Assembly (NCBI RefSeq): GCF_010093815.1
Contig: NW_022985567.1
Location: 707,367 to 771,366 of the forward strand
Length of the DNA stretch: 64,000 nt
DNA from: Pseudovirgaria hyperparasitica
Lineage: Eukaryota; Ascomycota; Dothideomycetes; Acrospermales; Acrospermaceae
Direction: 5' to 3'
Both the position numbers and the translations under genes were made by a program. Positions 1 to 11,685 of the stretch are shown piece after piece. A model generated the notes under the pieces. The model was not told the DNA's origin. It did not search any database and saw nothing but the letters and a program-made list of their open reading frames with translations. Numbering within the stretch: the first letter of the stretch is position 1; every line of letters starts with the position of its first letter.

Positions 1-3000
1 TAGAGCTCCGCACGATTGGCCTTTCCCTCCACACAAGTCATACAACACTATCAAACATAATGTGTTAAAGCTCAGGTATATCCTCATTCAACACCTACCA
101 GAATCTCCCTGATAGCTCCCACGTAATAATCTAAGCCAACGTACCTCAGCCTGACCTATTAGTCACACAGTCTATATTGAAAGCCCAAACACAGAGTCGT
201 AATATTGCTTTCAACGAGATCGAGATAGTAGGTGCTCAATTGTAGGGAGACCGTGGATATACGGTCATTCAGGTATCCGTGGGGATTAAATGGCATGCTG
301 CTCGGGAGTGAAATTGTAAAAGGAACTGGATGGATCGTCGTATGCTTCAGTGTCTGTGAGAGGCTCAGGGTGTGACGCACTTGGGATACATCAGTAATTG
401 ACATGCATGCATCATGGTCGCGCCTGGAAGATTGGTTGCCGTTTGGCAATTGTTGGGCAAAAGCCCTATCTTTGCTCAGCAACTATCACGAAGATGGTAC
501 GGTTTCCTTATTCCAGGGCGATAGTTCAACACACATCGGGCACACACTTCAACATTGAACACAATCGCTGTGGTTGATTTCTAGATTCGATGGACATAAA
601 ATCAAACCACAGAAGACCGTGATTAAGGCATCATAACATGAGTGTCTCTCTGTATATCACGAGCCGCGATAGCCGTTGTACGGCTGACCATTTGGAAGCT
701 AGGCTATTCCTTCCTGTTTGAGCTTGAAGTCTCACGGTGGTCATGATGGGTGGGCGGGTCGGTGATCAGCAAGGAAACTAGAATTCGCAGGCAGCTCATG
801 GCGAGCAGCGGAACGCCGTCTGATCAAGATGTTCAACAGACAAGGAGTACCGGCACGTTTCTATCGGTCTGTAAGGACTGCGTTGGCATCAAAAGAAAAA
901 GCACCGATGCAACGTCGTGCAGATACCCGCCTCCATTGCCAACACGGCGGCTGTATGATGCAGGTGTATATGTATGAGCCAAAGGCAAAAAGGGTAACAA
1001 CGCCGTGTTCGGAACGTTCGATGATCGGCCACAACAGCGCCGACGGGACAGCGATAATGGCTGCAGTAGCAGACGATCACGATACGTAGGGTAGGCATCT
1101 GAGCCTTGCGTGGGTAGTTGTGCCGATCAAGCAACTCTTGCACCGGTCGATCGTGTCATCAGAATCGCACGAGAAGGACAAGTTCTTGTACCAGGGTGTG
1201 TGTACACATAGTACGGTATGGGATGGTATATAGCAGGGTTTCTGCGCCGCTGTGGCTGGCTCGACCGCATGCCTGCTCCGTAGAAGATGAAAGCGCTGAA
1301 GGCTAATGCAACAGCGACAAGAGATCGTCGCGGCGCGTACCCTTGGGGAAATCCGAGAATGCTTGTCAAAACCGGTACTAGCACGGAGAGCAACCCGAGT
1401 TGGGCAGAGTGTGTTATACAGTTGACTGGTCTGGTCGGGTTCAAAGGAAACCTCCATCCCTCAGACTAGAGCCCTACTAGTCGGAAGTAAGGGGGCGCGA
1501 ATGAACGACCAAACGCTGGATGCGAACTATCAGATTGCAGGATGGGGAATAGTCCCGCAAACAAATGGCGTCTACCGATTGCTGAAAGCAATTGTCGATA
1601 CCCAAAGCGCCGACAGGCCGACGTTCTAGAATATAGATTCTTCTGGGCTAGTACAATGCGGAAGACGCGAAGGAACACTACCACACGTGCAGGCTTGACT
1701 TTCGCGTGGGATAGGTGATTGCGGCACAGCAGGTTCCTTTGTAAGTAATGGGAACAAATAGTCCAAGGACGACTTTCCGCATCAGGCATATGATGCTGAA
1801 TCGACGACCGGTGCCATCTGTCACTGGCTGTGGCGCGCGACGCGGACCGCCTAATGTGGTTCGTGAGGCACATTGCACATTCAGGTATAGTGTTTGACAC
1901 AGGTGACTGGAGAACGTGTTTCTGGTCGAGTCGAGCAGCAAGTATGGACAAGACAATTGCTTTTCAAGGCTTGTAGGTCATTGTCAGGCTACTTTACCCA
2001 TTCTAGGGCTTAATCCCTCGTGTTATAGCAGTTGGGACGCAATGAATGCATAGTTTTTAGGGGCACTTTAGTATCCTGTAACAAACATGTTTAGTACATG
2101 TAGCAATGGTGCTTAAAAACCAATAATACTTCCACTGCATCCACGGGTCTGGTCCACGCTAAGCAGCCTCGCAGCTGTTAAACTATATCCAGTAGGTTGT
2201 TAGCCAATCTGAGTAGGACGCATGATCTATCTTTAGTATTGGTCTAGTAAGTCTACATGTCATAGCACGACTGTAAGCCTGATATATTACTTATACGGTA
2301 CACAAATTAAAGTTCAGTTTCGTCGATTCGTCAGGTCTAAACAAGCCATACCAGGTTCAAGGATCAGACGGACCGTTTCATGCAGTAATGCCCACCTTCA
2401 CGGAGATGAACGGTGGAATCGCCTGTCAATGCTGCCATGTTGAACTTCTTTGTCCCTGCACTTCAGCTGAGGTGAGAGCGAAGACGAGGCTCCGAAGGCT
2501 GTATACGAGGTGAAGACATGTTCCAAGTTTCTGACATGTATCGCGGATGAGTCTGTGTGTGCAGCCCCGGGCCGGAGAAGCACCGCAAATTAGCAGGGTT
2601 CTCGGGAGCCCAGATTGAAGAAAGCTCATTTGACCCGGCGCGTGAATTACTTATTTAGACTGGGAACTTTTCACCGGCACTAGAAGAGCGATGTGGGCCA
2701 GCTCGTACGAGATGTAGCCGAGTAGAGGCGAGCTCTAAGGAAACTTTTCATTCATAAATAGATTAGCAGTGGATGAATAGGGCCGTATGGGCAAGACGTG
2801 GGCGTGGTGGTGTATGTAATATATGTTGAAACAAACTGCATTCAACAACACGTGATTATAGCACACTAGGGAGCTGAACGATGCCGAATTGGGGATGTTG
2901 GCCCAACCTTATTAGCACCGTGCTCGTGCTTCAGCCACCGTGTACTAGCACACACAAGACCGTCGATGCCTTACACTCGACGAGCACACGTAAACACGAT

Positions 3001-3092
3001 GGTATTATTTAAATGGCTAGTGAGAATTACAGCATTTCGAGTCTAGATTGAGGATGCAGAACCAAGAAGCAAAGCTAGCTTTGGGCGACTTG

Positions 3093-3171
3093 GTGGGCAA
3101 GACAAGAGTAGTGGGCAAGACAAGAGTAGTGGGCAAGACAAGAGTAGTGGGCAAGACAAGAGTAGTGGGCA
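3093..3171. repeat. 18-bp tandem repeat, four copies
   Basis: The unit GTGGGCAAGACAAGAGTA is repeated four times without change and is followed by a partial fifth copy (GTGGGCA). It is a small minisatellite inside the gene-poor region. The perfect identity of the copies suggests recent slippage or unequal exchange. No gene overlaps it. Confidence 0.9.
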
Positions 3172-6100
3172 TCACTAGCAGCGGGATCAAACGGCTGTCA
3201 AGCCAACGCAGTGAGTAATGGGCGATGCACCGATGGTGGTGGCGAGTGCAGAGTACGAAGTGGAAAGCTTGGAACGTGGCGGCCATTTTGTAGAGCAATT
3301 GGGAAAGGCCCCACAGCCCAGCTAATTAGACAGTAGTGGACCATAACCAGGAGAGAAGCAAGGCGCTGGAATAGTAATTAGTCGAAAGAGGCAATGGAGA
3401 AGCAGTAGATGTGGCGGGGCGCAGAATTAGATGTGTTGACTGACTATTACGACTGTAGTAGACGCGCTTCGACATGCCACCGTGCGATTTTTCCAGCCTC
3501 TCCTACCCTTGTAGACTTCTGCTGGGCTACACATCTAAAAGATGCTTGCAAGGCTAGATGCAATGATCTGCAACGCGAGAAACGGCCGGGTGAGCCTAAT
3601 CTTGGCACTTCTCACCGATACCGCATGTTTGGTTTGAGCTGTCTAGATTCTGGCGATAGAGGGCGTTGTATAGTCGTTCATCGTACCGTAGGGACACGCC
3701 GCAATTCCGCAGAGCAGAATAAGCAAAGTCATGTAAGCGTTTCAGGTGTCCTAGTCTGGACAAGGGCCGGCCTGTGATGTATGCTCACGGACGATCCGTC
3801 TCATTTCCCGAGTCCCAGCTATCTGTAATCTGCCAATCGATATGTATCCTTTCCCGGCTAGGTATCGATAGCAGTTCCGACGACAAACAAGCACGGAATG
3901 CTAAATCTTAAGCATATCAGCCGTGCATCCTGATCGCTGCAAGATGCAAGTGCCGCAGTATGTACTCTTGATGGCTCTGCCTTGGTCCGAGAGGAAACGA
4001 CATTGTCTCGATCAAGCACCGCATTCTATTACATGCGGTTGTCGTGTCTCCTGTATCGGACGCGTGGTGACCACGATGGATGATATTGTAGGAATGATGC
4101 AGGTTAGCGGTCCACCACGTGCACCCATTGCCGTAAGAAAAAGCATATAGGTCACAAAGAGCAATAACCTCATGCATGCGTGTGCAACTTGAGCTGTGTG
4201 ACTAGTAGTGATGTTATCCTTTGAGAAAACCACGCATAGCTCGAGAGCCCCCAGATACTGCATGCAAAGCCCAGGACGTGAAGCAGCGAATGATCGAACT
4301 CCGTTTACATTCACATCCTCGTTGTCGGTGAGCATGGCATGCCCAGAGCCAGGAGACTGTAGGTACCTAGCACGACTGGCATAAGCCTGCGAGATGGAAT
4401 CTAATACAGTCTTGTGAAACCAGCACGACTCGTGTGATCTCCATTCATGATCCAGTCGATGACCCGAGTGACAGAGACGAATCCATGCTGCAGAGTTACA
4501 AACTTCTTTGTCCGAGAGACGGCAGACTTGGGAGGGTCAAAGAAGTTGGGAACGAATCAGATTCAAGTGATTGGGGCCGCCATGCCTGCCACGGTTTCAT
4601 ATAAATGGCACGCGTGCCCAATCCGGTAAGGTCAAATGCTCGCTTGCTCTCCACAACGTCGAATCGCAGACGAAAAAGCCTCCATTCCTTTTCCACTCCC
4701 TCCTTTCACACTCCACAGCAATCACCTGGCAACTAACTCACTTGTGTGTTTTTGTTATTGCTGCCATCAGCCTAATACTGTCACGAAATCTATTCCGACC
4801 TGGCTTCAGTGCGATCAAGCAGCCGTGCGGCGTTGGTACGTACCTCGGTGATTGCGCAACCAGAAGCCCCCCTCTCACCCTAAGAGGTCTAAGAGGGAAC
4901 CTGTACTGTGTACCATTATATGATACACTGCAGCATCAGGCATCGCCTTCAGCCTTGTCCTCGTCGGAGCAATTCATTTTCTAATACACTTTCCATGGTA
5001 CCGTTTAGCACCTCCCTACGCGGACCTTTTCACCTTTTAGGCATCATGGCAGGCCTCCCAGCTCCATGCTGACCCGTCCAAGAAAGAGTCCCAGAGTTCT
5101 GACATGTTTGTCACACAACTGTCGGCATATTGCTTGTAGACGTTCGGACGGCGCGATACTCTCAGAGACTTACTTGGCAGCAATGTCACTTTCTGGCCGA
5201 CCCACTGCAGTGGGCACTAGACAGTGGACACCAGGGAGGGCCTTTATGTAACGTTTAGTCATGTCTGTCTGGAACGCAGCACTTGAGCCTCCCGCTCATG
5301 CCGCCATTCCTTTTAGTGGAACCCCCTCAGACGATGTAGCTCCAACCTAGAAATAGGCCGATGGCTTGGAGGAGGAGGCCGTGGCACTACTAGCCACAGA
5401 CCTCCAATTGATTCATCGTTGCGGGACCTTGACTGCAAAATAGATGGCTTATAGCTCTGTGACGGTCTGAGTTCCATCAGCTACGAGCTCCGTCAGCTGA
5501 GTCGCTGGTGATACCGCGCTTAGGTTCCCAAACTGCCACAGCGATGCTCAGTACGAGTCTCTCTAGTCTGCGTGAACGCGAATCGGCGGGAAATGGCAGT
5601 CATCTCGGACTTGTTTCGAGTTAAACATCCCAAGATTGTGAAAGCTCATTTTAACTCATGGCTGCATCGGGATTGTGGGCTCATTAAGTCTGACAGCTGG
5701 CATGCCCCTTCATTTCGACCTTTTTCCAGCAACATCCACTTCAAACACTTGCAACAGGGGCATGGCAATCGAGAAACTCTCCCTTCTCCAACTGCGGCAA
5801 GGCTTGCGCTGGTGCGTCGCATCACAGCTGCTAGAGCATCAAAGGTCCCGTCCAAGCCGCATCTCGCTAACTCCCGAGCGTTGGCGAATTGCTTTACCTA
5901 TCTTGGCCAATTGGCCATCTTCCCCTCGTGTTGCAGGATTGTGCGGTTCGTAATGCGGTCTCGGCAGTCCCATCAGGGCGTCTCGTTGGATCTGTCTTTT
6001 CATGCATCGCTGCACCACGAGGTGCTGGACCTATTGAAGCACAAGCAACAACCTTAGCACCCGCTGCCATGGTTATAGCAAATTCAGAATATGCATGCCA

Positions 6101-6503
6101 CGATTCATCTCATCAGCCAAGGTTGGAGCAATGACGGCGAGCTTTCTAGCCATTACACCATGTACTCCATCACTTCTCGTCAGTCCTCTCCGTAGTGGAT
6201 ATCATAGCAGAGTACATGGTCTACTGGTCACGATGACCTTGGTCGGATTGCTGGAGCTGGACACCGCGTCCCATCAACCGGCGGCATACAGAACAGCTCG
6301 ACAGCCAGTACTACTAGTATTCAAAGGGGTGTTGCCAACATTCTTGCTGGAGAGAATACACTGTCTCTATCTCTGTGATATGCAGCCCTGTTCCAGGAAC
6401 GATGAGGACTATCTCAGGCAGTAGATGTGGTAATAGCAGTACCGCAGCTGCTATAGTGTCTGTGTGTCTGTTGGAAGTTTACCTTACCCCTCCTCCACCC
6501 AAT

Positions 6504-6524
6504 CCCCCCCCCCCCCCCCCCCCC
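6504..6524. repeat. Poly-C tract (C21)
   Basis: This is an uninterrupted run of 21 C residues in a pyrimidine-rich, non-coding context. Runs like this are prone to length error in sequencing and assembly, so the exact length should not be trusted. Confidence 0.9.
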
Positions 6525-7849
6525 AGTCCGTTCCATATCCAAGTTTGATGTACCTCCTCCTCTATTACCTCTGTACTCCCCACTCCGCCTCCGCCGTCAG
6601 CATGCTTTTATTTTCCCAGCGCCCAAGAAGCTATGGGCATTCTGCAGCCAGATTTGCAGGATGGGACCCTTGAATGTCAAGCCGTGCTATCTGTCTAACA
6701 CAATTAGCTCGTGTGTCTACGCGCCTCTTTTCCCTTAGGCTCGAACCAGGGGCGCAGGCGCAGTACAGGTCCACCCCTTCTCGCCGTCCGCCAGCAAGCA
6801 AGATGAAGCAGAGCGGCAAGCCGTTGACGATGGATGCTATCCCATTCCTTCACCTATGCCTTATTGATGACCTTGGAAGAAGCGTTCGCGCCACGAGTCG
6901 CCTCACTGGCCACTGACAGGGCATCCTTCATGCTCTATACTTGGGGTCCTTTCTGGTCCGTCCGACTCCTTAGCGGACATTCAGCTCTCGAAGTGAGCGA
7001 GCAAGTCCTTTCATATCCTGTTTTCGCTCGCATTCTTCCCTTCTGGCCTCTCTAATTATCCTAAGCGATATCCCCCTTCCAGACAGGTGCCCCTTCATAA
7101 GCACACTTCGTGCCTCAGTGCTGCCTCGCTTAGGTTCGGACTCTTCCTACGTCCTGCTTGATTCTGCTGTCGTCGTCTCCCTCCCATATTAACCTCGCTT
7201 CGGGTATACATGTGTTTCCTCAAACGGTCTCACTTTGCCATTCCCGTTCCTCATCAACGCCTTCCGGCTTCCTGATTCGCCGCGTCCCAGCTGCAGCCGT
7301 TGCGCTTGAACTGGCTCGGACAAGCAACCCACGAACAGCTGCTGGAACTGGTACTGAGCCTGGTGCCCAGCCACGCGTAGAGAAGACTGGGCGAGATCGT
7401 CGTTGCAGCAAGTGGCCTGTTACCCAGACACCACCTCTGTTGGTAGCCGCGTACTCCCGACGAATCACAGTCTCTACGCACGAATACCCGCAAGCTTCTA
7501 GTACGCCTCAGGGTAAACCGTTTCTATGCTTCAGGCCACTAGGTACGCTGCTCCCAAAAGCTTCGGTCTTAAAGTGTGTCCCTCCCGTCTCTCTTGCTGT
7601 CGTCACCTGTTTTGACTTCACTTTCAAGTACACTTTCATGTACACTTTCCATGTCGACCTTTTTACCCTTCATATCAGCCATTCCTGATGTTGCTCACAC
7701 TCCAGAAGCCAGCTAAAGCCGATTTCGAATACAAGCATCCTCATGAGTACTCACCACCACTACCTTACTCTTCAAGATTCTCTCCAAAGCCGGCTGGCGG
7801 AATCCTCAGGCCGCTCTCTGTCAGTGCCCGGAGAGAATCACCTACCAGT

Positions 7850-9312
7850 ATGAGTAATCCTCACCGAGGGCTGCCTCCCCCAGCAGCCATGCAATTAGCA
7901 GATCCAGGGCGAGGACCACCACCAATGCAATTAGCAGACCCAGGACGCGGGCCACCACCGCCACCACCACCATCAATGCCTCAGTCACTAGGATCGATGC
8001 CTGCTCCACCACCGCAATGGCAAGGTGCTGAGGAGCCAATGAAGAACTGGCTGGCTGCCAAGGCCGAAGAGGAAAAGCGGAAGCAAGAAGAAGAGAAGAC
8101 GAAGCAAGAGCGGTTGAGGTTAGAGCAGCGGCAGATCGAACAGCAGATGTTACGCGATTCATTCCAAGGTGGCGTTCCTCCGCACATGGTGCCCGTTATC
8201 TTCGCAGGCATTGGTGGTGGCAATCTGGCGAACATGAGTATGGAGTGGCTCCAGCAATACATGTCTCAGGTGCAAGGCACCGTACAGCCACAGCAAGTAT
8301 CTCAGGGACAGATGTCACCAGATGCGCGAAGAGAGCCACCCAGACTGCTCAATCCACCCCCTCATGGAAGTGTGTATGGTTCACAGCAGAGTTTGCCCAT
8401 GGCGCCAGGCGTACAGGGCCAACCGCTTTCTGCAGTACCACCACCCCACGGAGGTTTTGCACAATCAACGTACGCCCGTGGCAGCCAGTCGCCGCAAACA
8501 CGAACACGAGCATCGACCATATCGGGAGGCCAAACAGGAACGCTACATTCAGCTCCGAGAGCACCCACGCAGTCCTCCCTGCCACGACTTACGACCAACG
8601 AAATGCAAGTCCAGCAACCGCCTCCGTCGAGCATGCATCAGCAGCAGCATCCACCGCAGCAACCGCCGCAGGAGCAGACCTCTTCGCCATCCATCTACTT
8701 TCACCACTGGGTGCCCCCTACGTCGCAGCCGTCTTCGAGCAGTCGAGACCCGCCTGCCACCCCTTCAGGTAAAAGATAGCCATTTTGCGATTAATGACTG
8801 CATGCATCAGATTTTAATACGTCGCTGCTCCAGATCACACGACGTCCCCGAAAAAGAGAAAGGCTCAGGGCCCTCACCCCTTTGTTCCTCCACCGACTTC
8901 CGCCCCTCAATATACCTCGCCGCCTTTCTCGCATGACTCTTCGTCAGCGTCGACTCCTGCTCGCAGAGGCCACGTCCGAACTCGCAGCGACACCTCGACT
9001 CGTGCACTTGAAGCTGTTCGACCGCGCAGCCGTCACGGGATGCACCCAGTCTACGGTTACGCAGAAGCGGAACGAGGTGGTAGTCGTGTTCCTGAACGCT
9101 ACGAAAGCCGTCCTGCCCCTGAACGCTATGAAAGTCGTCCTGGTCCTGAGCGCTTGGACGAGAGTCCTGCTCGTAGAGAGAGCGGGAATAGAGAGGCTAG
9201 AGACAGCAGAGAGGGGTACAGAGCATCACACACGTCGACTCCTGTGCGAGCTGGATATCCGCCGCCGCCGCCAACAACGACCAGGTCTCCGAAGCGAGAG
9301 GAGACTCAGTGA
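7850..9312 (+). CDS. Pro/Gln-rich protein with coiled coil and NLS-like motif
   Basis: Two exons, 7850..8768 and 8834..9312, are joined by a 65-bp GT-AG intron and give 465 aa. The function is unknown; I recognise only a family widespread in filamentous ascomycetes. From the N-terminus it shows two copies of a MQLADPGRGPPP-like repeat, a charged coiled-coil stretch (about residues 68-101, rich in E, K, Q and R), a conserved-looking segment with the motif FAGIGGGN, and a long Q/P/S-rich disordered part. After the intron comes SPKKRKA, a classical NLS-like motif, then two copies of PERYESRP and a basic tail. I chose the start at MSNPHRG because the recalled relatives begin there. An in-frame ATG at 7688 would add 54 residues. 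The composition suggests a nuclear, mostly disordered protein; that is inference. Confidence 0.75.
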
Positions 9313-10440
9313 ATGTGATTTGATGATCCATGATGTCAAGTTTAGTAAGGAAAACAGGCCTCATAGGCGACTGGTCTCAAAGTTTGAAGCTCATCTTTCC
9401 AATTTCATCCTCTCGCCGCAAGAGCATCAACGAAATTTGGCCTTGAAACGGCACGACAATAGCTACTTCTGATTCGAACGTGCAACGCGAAACGTTGGAC
9501 CGGGGTTCAATCTGATACAGTCAGCACGCCTCTAAGCGCTGGTCGAGAAGTGCCTCACCATAATAATCAAAGCTGCGACACGAGCTACATGATTCGTTAA
9601 TCCCGGCTTCTTGGGAAGCGGTGCGTAGACTCGTGTCTTCTAGGATGCTTGATGGGCCGTCAATCTCCAGAGACGCAAAGGCCAATTGAAGCCCCTTTCC
9701 TTTCGGGACAACGGGATTAGTAGGTCATGGTCCAGTCTGTCCTTCTCGAGATGCACCACTTGGTGCTTTCATTGCATGTATTTCACACCTTGATTGGCAG
9801 CGGCCCATCCTTTCGGCCGACCTGCTGTTGTACAAACAAGAAATATCTTTCGACGCGGACCTTTTCAATCAACCATTACGCAGCGCGGAACCCCCTCCAT
9901 TCCGGCATGCCTCTTCTCTGCGTGTCCGTGTCGAAGACACGCAAAGAAGTCGCTACGGATCTACGCACCCAATTGCAGCAGAGCATTCCGTTTCGAGCTT
10001 TAGCTTCTCACTTGGCTAGCCGGCGCGCGTCCTCGGCCGTAGCGCCACCAAGACTTCGTTGCATGATATTATTATTCTTCTTCTGCTTCCACCCGAACCT
10101 GCATTCAAAAAAACGGCGTTTTCTTTTCCCTCTTGCTATTTTGCTCTCTTTCGACTCTCTCGCGTCGAGGGATCACGTCGACCCGATCAGCTAGCACGTT
10201 TGTACATTATCGAGGTTTTGCATTGCATTGGGCTTTAGGGCGTTGGGTGCATAGTTTGTTGGGGGGGATCAGAGCAAAACAAACGATAGCCCCTTCCCGC
10301 CAAAACCGACGAAATAAAAAAATTACTAAATATCATATACCCGTCCCACGCACTTCGGAGTTGTAACCTCCGATACGATGCTTCATGGCTGACGGGCGCT
10401 TCTTGGGGAAGAAGTGTTTTCTTTCTTTGTCTACCGGCTG
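9313..10440. other. 3' flank, nothing recognised
   Basis: This spacer begins right after the Pro/Gln-rich gene. It contains short open frames without conserved motifs and is A/T- and pyrimidine-rich towards its right end. No RNA gene is apparent. It leads into the cluster of tandem arrays that starts near 10.45 kb. Confidence 0.6.
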
Positions 10441-10446
10441 GGGGTT

Positions 10447-10502
10447 GGTATGTGTATGTGTGTATGTGTGTATGTGTGTATGTGTGTGTGTGCATGTGTA
10501 TA
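10447..10502. repeat. TGTATGTG microsatellite
   Basis: An irregular TGTATGTG/TGTG repeat, the first of several unrelated tandem arrays in the convergent spacer between the Pro/Gln-rich gene and the P450. Confidence 0.9.
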
Positions 10503-10656
10503 TACAGCAGATGACCTTTGACTTTGGAGCGTAGGCTGGGGAAGGGGAGGTGTTGGGACGATCGGTCTGTCCAGGCATTCCCATGGATTCCATGGAAAGC
10601 GGGCATTGGGGCAGATTGGTGATTGGGAGACGCGAAGGAGATGAGGTGTGAAGTCG

Positions 10657-10713
10657 AATGAAATCAAATGAAATCAAATGAAATCAAATGAAATCAAATG
10701 AAATCAAATGAAA
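10657..10713. repeat. 10-bp AAATCAAATG tandem repeat
   Basis: Five perfect copies of AAATCAAATG lie at 10661-10710, with partial copies at both edges. There is no coding function. Confidence 0.9.
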
Positions 10714-11035
10714 TTGAAACCGCTCCCCTGCTCTTGATTGCCTGCTTGCCTGGCTGGCTGGCTGGGTACTTAGTATGTACGTAGGTTGGATACGTATATG
10801 AGTGACTGTACTTGCATGTATGTGTCCCTCGTTCGTAGATGGGTATAGTACTAGAATATCCACACACGGCTAGATACAAAAGGTTGAATACATACACACA
10901 ATGTTCCGCCCACGCCACGAAAGTCCAGTCTGCGCTAAGAAGAAGAAGAAGAAGAACAAGAAAAAAAAAGAAATGTATATGCATGTCACCCATGTCACGC
11001 ACGCATATTCTCGACATCAAAACACAACGGAAACA

Positions 11036-11152
11036 AAAAAACGAAAGAACGCAAGAACGAAAGAACGAAAGAACGAAAGAACGAAAGAACGAAAGAACGA
11101 AAGAACGAAAGAACGCAAGAACGAAAGAACGAAAGAACGCAAGAACGAAGAA
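11036..11152. repeat. 8-bp GAAAGAAC tandem repeat
   Basis: About thirteen copies of GAAAGAAC occur, some changed to GCAAGAAC. The strand is almost purely purine apart from one C per unit. A short AAG run (10938-10970) precedes it and a TTAAG run (about 11168-11188) follows. Open frames across it are low-complexity artefacts. Confidence 0.9.
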
Positions 11153-11305
11153 GTAAGAAGTGACTTGTAAGTTAAGTTAAGTTAAGTGTATGTAGACAGA
11201 CTTATTTCCCATTTTTCCGTTTTTCTGTTATTTTTTTTTTGGTTGGGAGGAGGGAGGGTGTTTCGAAAAACTGCTATTGACTGATTGACTGACTAGTTGT
11301 GCTGC

Positions 11306-11371
11306 CCTACGATATCCTACGATATCCTACGATATCCTACGATATCCTACGATATCCTACGATATCCTACT
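11306..11371. repeat. 10-bp GATATCCTAC tandem repeat
   Basis: Six perfect copies of GATATCCTAC lie at 11311-11370, preceded by a partial copy. It is the last large array before the 3' end of the P450 gene. An ACCC run lies at about 11657-11678. Confidence 0.9.
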
Positions 11372-11685
11372 CTATCCTACCTACCACCAGACTCTTCTTT
11401 TCTTCTCTTCTTTTTTTTTTGGGATTCGTCATTTACGTGGTAGTGTGTATGGCTGGAAGAGTGGGATTTCTATCCATCCGAGAAAAAGGACCTGCTGGAT
11501 AAAATATCCTGGGGGAGTATATATGTATGATTTGTGCCAAAAGAAAGACACCCTATACGCCGCCACCGCTCCTGCCCGCACAAAGACAAGCCAATATCCA
11601 GTCTCCCGTTCCCGTTCCCGTTCCTGACAGACACTCAAACCAGGCATCTCTCACTCACCCACCCACCCACCCACCCACTCTCTCC

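Larger units (their letters stand above)
1..7849. other. Gene-poor region, no supportable gene
   Basis: Only short open frames occur on both strands. None has a recognisable domain, a consistent codon pattern or convincing splice partners. Several can be opened only from a non-ATG codon. The stretch from about 2.0 to 2.9 kb looks rich in TA steps, which could reflect old RIP-type mutation, but I did not compute an index. A tandem 18-mer (about 3093-3171) and a C21 tract (6504-6524) are listed separately. The last few hundred bases are pyrimidine-rich and probably hold the promoter and leader of the gene beginning near 7850. Frames at 5640-6430 looked slightly protein-like but did not join into a gene. 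Confidence 0.55.

Noticed and set aside
820-960. Zn2Cys6-like string (CKDCVGIKRK) in a short plus-strand frame
   Set aside because: The third cysteine is missing, spacing does not continue as in a zinc cluster, and the frame is short with no supporting exons.
5640-6430. Possible degenerate gene from overlapping protein-like frames
   Set aside because: No pair of frames could be joined with good splice sites, and no conserved motif is present.
6731-6830. Possible tRNA on the minus strand because of GGTTCGAGCC
   Set aside because: Only a B-box-like match; no acceptor pairing, anticodon arm or A-box could be found around it.
9480-9560. Possible tRNA near GGGTTCAATC
   Set aside because: The surrounding bases do not fold into a cloverleaf and no A-box is present at the right distance.
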